NCBI GenBank assembly: GCA_030568195.1
Contig: JAJLTO010000006.1
Span: 868,001 to 932,000, forward strand
Direction of reading: 5' to 3'
DNA length: 64,000 nt
Source of the DNA: Dipodascopsis uninucleata var. uninucleata
Taxonomy: Eukaryota > Ascomycota > Lipomycetes > Lipomycetales > Lipomycetaceae
The position numbers were made by a program, and so were the translations under genes. Shown here one piece after another: positions 60,352 to 64,000 of the stretch. Under the pieces are notes generated by a model. The model saw only the letters and a list, made by a program, of their open reading frames with translations, had not been told where the DNA came from and searched no databases. Position 1 is the stretch's first letter. Each line of letters begins with the position of its first letter.

Positions 60352-61567
60352 TTACCACATATTAAGGGCTGTTTGGAGTTTCGCAACAGCGACTTTATCG
60401 TCACAGGAACTAGAGATCTTAGAGCAAATTTTCTTTGTATTAGTCACCTTGGATTCGGCAACAAATATTCTAGCAATGCTAAATCGATTACATCTGCTCA
60501 AGTTGATGAGGATTTCAGCAGCCTGTGTTAAGAAGTGCGATGATGCTAAGTTATTACTATCATTCTCTCCAAAGTAAATAATGCAGTCGAGAAAAACCTC
60601 AAGAAAGTCAGTCTCAACACCACCGCGGCCAAATATACTAGGCAACGAGTCCATTTTGAGTCTGTTGAATAAGTAGTTGTAAATTTCAGGAAGATCAGAT
60701 TTTGGTCGTCGCAATAGTGATGTTAAATCATAGAGACTTGGGGTCTCTGGAAGTAGAATCTTTGAAGCCACTGAAGCAGAGCCTATTGGCAAGCCGGACC
60801 GCTTACGCGTTAGTTCTTCCTCTCTAAACCTTTCTGGCAACTCATCAACGTGTTTTACTGTTATGTTTCTTTGTTTAGAGATAGTCTCAACCTCTGACGC
60901 AGGACTAATAGCAGATTTAGGTTGTGAAGACTGATTGCGCTTTGCGGAGCTTTTTAAATTTCTCTAATTTATTAGAGATTAAGGCGTCAATATACTTCTC
61001 TTAAAATTTCAAAAATAATCAATTGACATATAACTCACCTGTACCTTCTTCTCGTCCCATATGAGAGCATTTAGTTCTTCTTGAACCGCTTTGTTATTTG
61101 GCTCTATTTTTAGAGCCCTCTCAAGATCTTCGGCATAATAGAGATTAGTTTGAAGCAGAACAATGCTACAAGAGACGCCTATACTCACCCATTCTGGCAT
61201 CTTTTAGATTTTCAAGCTCTCTTCGAGCAACCCCTCGTCTCCATAGGACTTTTACAATAACAGAGTCTCCGCTATCTGCAATTGCAAGAGCAAGAGAGCA
61301 ATCTTCTTCTGCACGCTTCCATTCTTTAAGTTTCAACTGGCATGCAGCTCGATTTGAGTAGAATACTGGGTCATTAGGATTATACGATAGAGCTCGACTG
61401 TACAAAGCTATAGCAGTCTTAAAATCCTGCTTGCTGAATGCAGCATTTCCTGAATCAATCCATGTTAGTTTTTCTAGCGCTTGCTCTAATATAGAGATCA
61501 GAAACAGTAGTTATCCACCTTTGACTTTGTAAGCTGCAGCTTCTTTTAAAGCTGCAGCGTCCACCAT
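60352..61567 (-). CDS. TPR co-chaperone with RPAP3_C domain (R2TP component, Tah1/RPAP3-like)
   Basis: Four exons, 61567-61519, 61485-61189, 61127-61039 and 60963-60352, give about 348 residues. The N-terminal three TPR repeats read SGNAAFSKQDFKTAIALYSR, NPNDPVFYSNRAACQLKLKE and KVLWRRGVARRELENLKDAR. They carry the carboxylate-clamp Asn and Lys/Arg residues expected for Hsp90/Hsp70 tails. A basic linker follows, then a C-terminal helical domain (PSLYDLTSLLRRPKSDLPEI, LPSIFGRGGVETDFLEVFLD) typical of RPAP3_C, which docks on Rvb1/Rvb2. The protein would link Hsp90 to the R2TP complex for assembly of RNA polymerase II and PIKKs. The first intron is only 33 nt. The second ends in CGAAG. Confidence 0.82.
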
Positions 61568-62068
61568 AGCTCGAAACTGATACTGAATGTATTCTAAAAT
61601 ATATAGACTATAGACAATTTCTCCTCGTAGATGCGCTGCTAATTAACACTGAATTTCAAGATCAGCTAGGTTGTCTTATGGCCCTGACTTACACGTAAAA
61701 GCATTTGAGAGAAGCAAGCAGTAATAAATCTAGAGGAAATTAGATAATTAGGGCTTAAAAATATAGTTTCAGCTGTAGATCAGGTTTCCCTACTCGTTTT
61801 TTTTTTTACACAAATCCATAGTGTTCTCACTTGATCTTACTATTCAACGAGAGATCACACTTTTTTTGCACGCCGAAAGATAAGACTTATCCTTCATTAG
61901 ATATAGAACATATTTCAGGCTACAATTGCTGATAGTTCCTTAGATATAGGAGCTGGGTTTCGTGAGCAAGTATTTGTGTTCTAAATAGAGCACAGCTCGT
62001 ACTGTGTTATTTGCCTATCCTACAATAATTTTATCTTGTCGTAAAGACGTCCTAATCTGCAAATAACA
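61568..62068. other. Divergent promoter region between the RPAP3-like gene and SMD3
   Basis: About 500 bp, T-rich. No gene seen. Confidence 0.5.
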
Positions 62069-62606
62069 ATGGGATCCATCGGTATTCCGATTAAGCTGTT
62101 CAATGAGGCACAGGTATGTTGAATAAAATGTTGACTTGGCGACCATGCTATATAAGTGTATGCGAACTAACCTTGATCACTTTAGGGCCATATTGTGACT
62201 TTGGAGCTCACATCTGGGCAGACTTACAGAGGAAAACTTATAGAAGGTGTGTATATGGTCTTCATGATTTTGTATATGGAAAGTGTTTTACAGTATGGCT
62301 TCTAATTTCTAATTATAGTTGAGGACAATATGAACTGCCAATTACGAGATATAACTGTCACCGCTCGAGACGGACGTGTTTCTCACCTTGAGCAAGTCTA
62401 TATTCGAGGATCTCATGTTAGATTTATTATTGTTCCAGACATGTTAAGGTATGTTTGACGTATTGATTACTTGATAAAAATGATACTGACTTTGTTTTAG
62501 AAATGCACCAATGTTCAAATCGAAAGGTTTGAAAGGAAAAGGTGTTGGACTGGCCCGTGGAAAGGCCACTGTTCAGCGAGCAGCTAAAATCCAAAAGACA
62601 AGATAA
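62069..62606 (+). CDS. SMD3: Spliceosomal Sm protein D3
   Basis: Four exons, 62069-62113, 62186-62246, 62319-62448 and 62501-62606, give 113 residues. The Sm1 motif is [20 protein letters not shown] and continues [15 protein letters not shown]. The Sm2 motif is [18 protein letters not shown]. The PDMLRNAPMF ending and the N-terminal [11 protein letters not shown] identify SmD3 rather than SmD1. The tail is short and basic ([17 protein letters not shown]) with one RG and no long RG repeat. SmD3 forms the heptameric ring on U1, U2, U4 and U5 snRNAs. Three small introns interrupt a protein needed to remove them. Confidence 0.96.
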
Positions 62607-63094
62607 TTTACGGAATAGAGCTATGTTATCCGCCATTGTATGATTGTATGAGCAGATACGAAGTTAAAAGCGGCAACATAGTGCTTGTTCACATGTAGCT
62701 ATGTTGTAATCTAATGACGTATCCAACATTTGTTTTATATGTGATTGTTAGGTGATTTAGAAAAGAGTCTAACTAGAAGAGAAGCAAGCAGCTTCTCAGT
62801 ACAGTTGAAATTATTCTTTTTTAATGCTACTTCTCTTTGTCGCTTAGCTATACATCGGATGGTGTATTTATGTAATATATAGAGCTTCGTATTTTTTTAT
62901 TGTATAGTTTTCTTCCCTATTTTAGTTGCATACTTAAAAGTTTGACAAGATTCTCCCATCTGCAAATTGCTTTTACAAAGCAATCACTTCGCGGTATATT
63001 GGATTTGGATTTTGCACTGAGCCATCTATTTTCTAGACCCGAATAGTTAAAATAGTATATTGCTTGTTCCTTAGTTTATGTTATATTTATTGAG
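62607..63094. other. Intergenic between SMD3 and IRC6
   Basis: T-rich 3' and promoter sequence. No gene seen. Confidence 0.5.
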
Positions 63095-64000
63095 ATGCCT
63101 GCAAAACGGATATTAGTGCTCGGAGCACCGAAATCAGGCAAACTAACGTTAGTTAAAGGTACGCAGTAATGAACTTTCCAACTGACGCTTACGAGCGATA
63201 GCTCACAACTTAATGGCTGTACTAACGAATAACATAGAATTAACTGGATCAGTTCCAGAAATAGCGGAATATGTTGAACAGGGATCACCACAAATAAAGG
63301 CCACATCCATTGTGGGCGAGGTAGACAAGTTACATTCAAGCACGAGTGGTCAGGAAGCGACAGATTTACGACCATCTCATGCTGGTCTATCATGCAGTCT
63401 GCAGTTGAAAACCAAATACTTTGAATGCGATATTCCAATTTGGATAGATGAGTTCAGTGAAGTAGACAGTGCGGAAGATCTTAAAAAGGATGGATTGACG
63501 GAATGGCTGAAATCATTTTCTGCAGAAGCTGCAAGTGAAGTCATATCTGTCCTTGGTGCCGTTATAGTCACATTTAGAAAGCCTGAGACCAGCTTTGACC
63601 TTGAAAACGTACGGCAAAATGTTGCACAAATTGCCGAAACTGTACATACAGTACTCAAGCGCCATAAAAAATCTGTTTCAAAATCAACTAGCGTTCAACA
63701 GACAGATGAAGAGGAGTATGACGACCTTGATGATCTCGTTGAAATGGACACCATATGCCTTGCCGTAGCGATGGCACCTCGAAGATCTCTAGAGAAAAAT
63801 GCCGCTGTTGAATTAGATTATGATGAATGGGACACACTGCTTGAATCATACGGTTTTGAATTTATAGATAGCGAAAAACAGGGCAGAAATGACTACGGAG
63901 GTAAGTATGCAAAGAAATGGGATCACTACAAGTCGTGTAATTGATAAACATATCCTAATCACGTTATTTATAGAATTACAGGGAATCCCAAGAATAAAAG
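63095..64000 (+). CDS. IRC6: Alpha/gamma-adaptin-binding protein Irc6 (p34/AAGAB), 3' end outside window
   Basis: Exons 63095-63158, 63202-63900 and from 63974 onward beyond the window edge, with about 263 residues visible. The N-terminus has a GTPase-like P-loop, RILVLGAPKSGKLTLVK. Then come HAGLSCSLQLKTKYFECDI and PIWIDEFSE, ISVLGAVIVTFRKPE, ICLAVAMAP and LLESYGFEFIDSE. The third exon begins ELQGIPRIK, which matches the conserved GIPRIKEAL of the p34 family. The p34/AAGAB protein chaperones assembly of AP-1 and AP-2 adaptors through a pseudo-GTPase domain. Yeast Irc6 has the same role. The first intron is 43 nt with branch CTGAC. The C-terminal coiled coil should lie past base 64000. Confidence 0.9.

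Overview
The window is nuclear DNA from an ascomycete fungus. It is AT-rich and gene-dense. Most genes are cut by short spliceosomal introns of about 33-150 nt, with a few longer ones up to about 354 nt. Donors are GTAAGT, GTATGT or GTGAGT, branch points look like CTAAC or CTAAT, and most acceptors are TAG or CAG. The gene set (PalH pH sensor, ATG101, INP1, a CENP-I homologue, RFX factor, HAP5, PPT1, intron-rich LPD1 and YOP1) points to an early-branching or intron-rich ascomycete rather than a Saccharomyces relative. I cannot name the genus from the sequence. I see no rRNA, tRNA, CRISPR array or intact mobile element.

Layout. 1-6.6 kb: the 3' end of the ribosome-associated Hsp70 SSZ1, V-ATPase assembly factor VMA22, a GNAT N-acetyltransferase, the tRNA thiolation protein NCS2 and a DUF4112 membrane protein. 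7-17.3 kb: RAD5, the PalH pH sensor and an Msn2-type two-finger transcription factor, separated by gene-poor stretches. 19.5-26 kb: PPT1 and CTK2 (divergent), a rhodanese, RRP36 and a histidine phosphatase. 27.7-35.9 kb: a short CENP-I, a Sis1-type J protein, an RFX factor and YOP1. 36.5-48.7 kb: PEX3, ATG101, FCF2, HAP5, LPD1, SGD1 and SRP14. 49.4-54.8 kb: INP1, the SelO pseudokinase AMPylase FMP40 and a DUF4604 protein. 54.8-60.3 kb: largely gene-poor with one doubtful gene. 60.3-64 kb: an RPAP3-like TPR protein, SMD3 and the 5' part of IRC6.

Most genes are housekeeping genes with no operon-like logic. Some belong together functionally. PEX3 and INP1 encode the peroxisome-retention pair. 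SGD1, FCF2 and RRP36 all act in 18S rRNA maturation. SSZ1 and SIS1 act on ribosomes or nascent chains. SMD3 and the many introns reflect an active spliceosome. Several gene pairs are divergent with gaps of about 250-430 bp (PPT1/CTK2, FCF2/HAP5, SGD1/SRP14, PEX3/ATG101).

I did not find a convincing undescribed system. The most notable observations are a CENP-I that stops after roughly its N-terminal half, introns that must use AAG acceptors, two introns of 33-34 nt, a long low-complexity insertion in ATG101, and several strong unexplained inverted repeats in intergenic DNA. All exon boundaries were placed by eye from splice signals, reading phase and family conservation, so single-base errors are possible.
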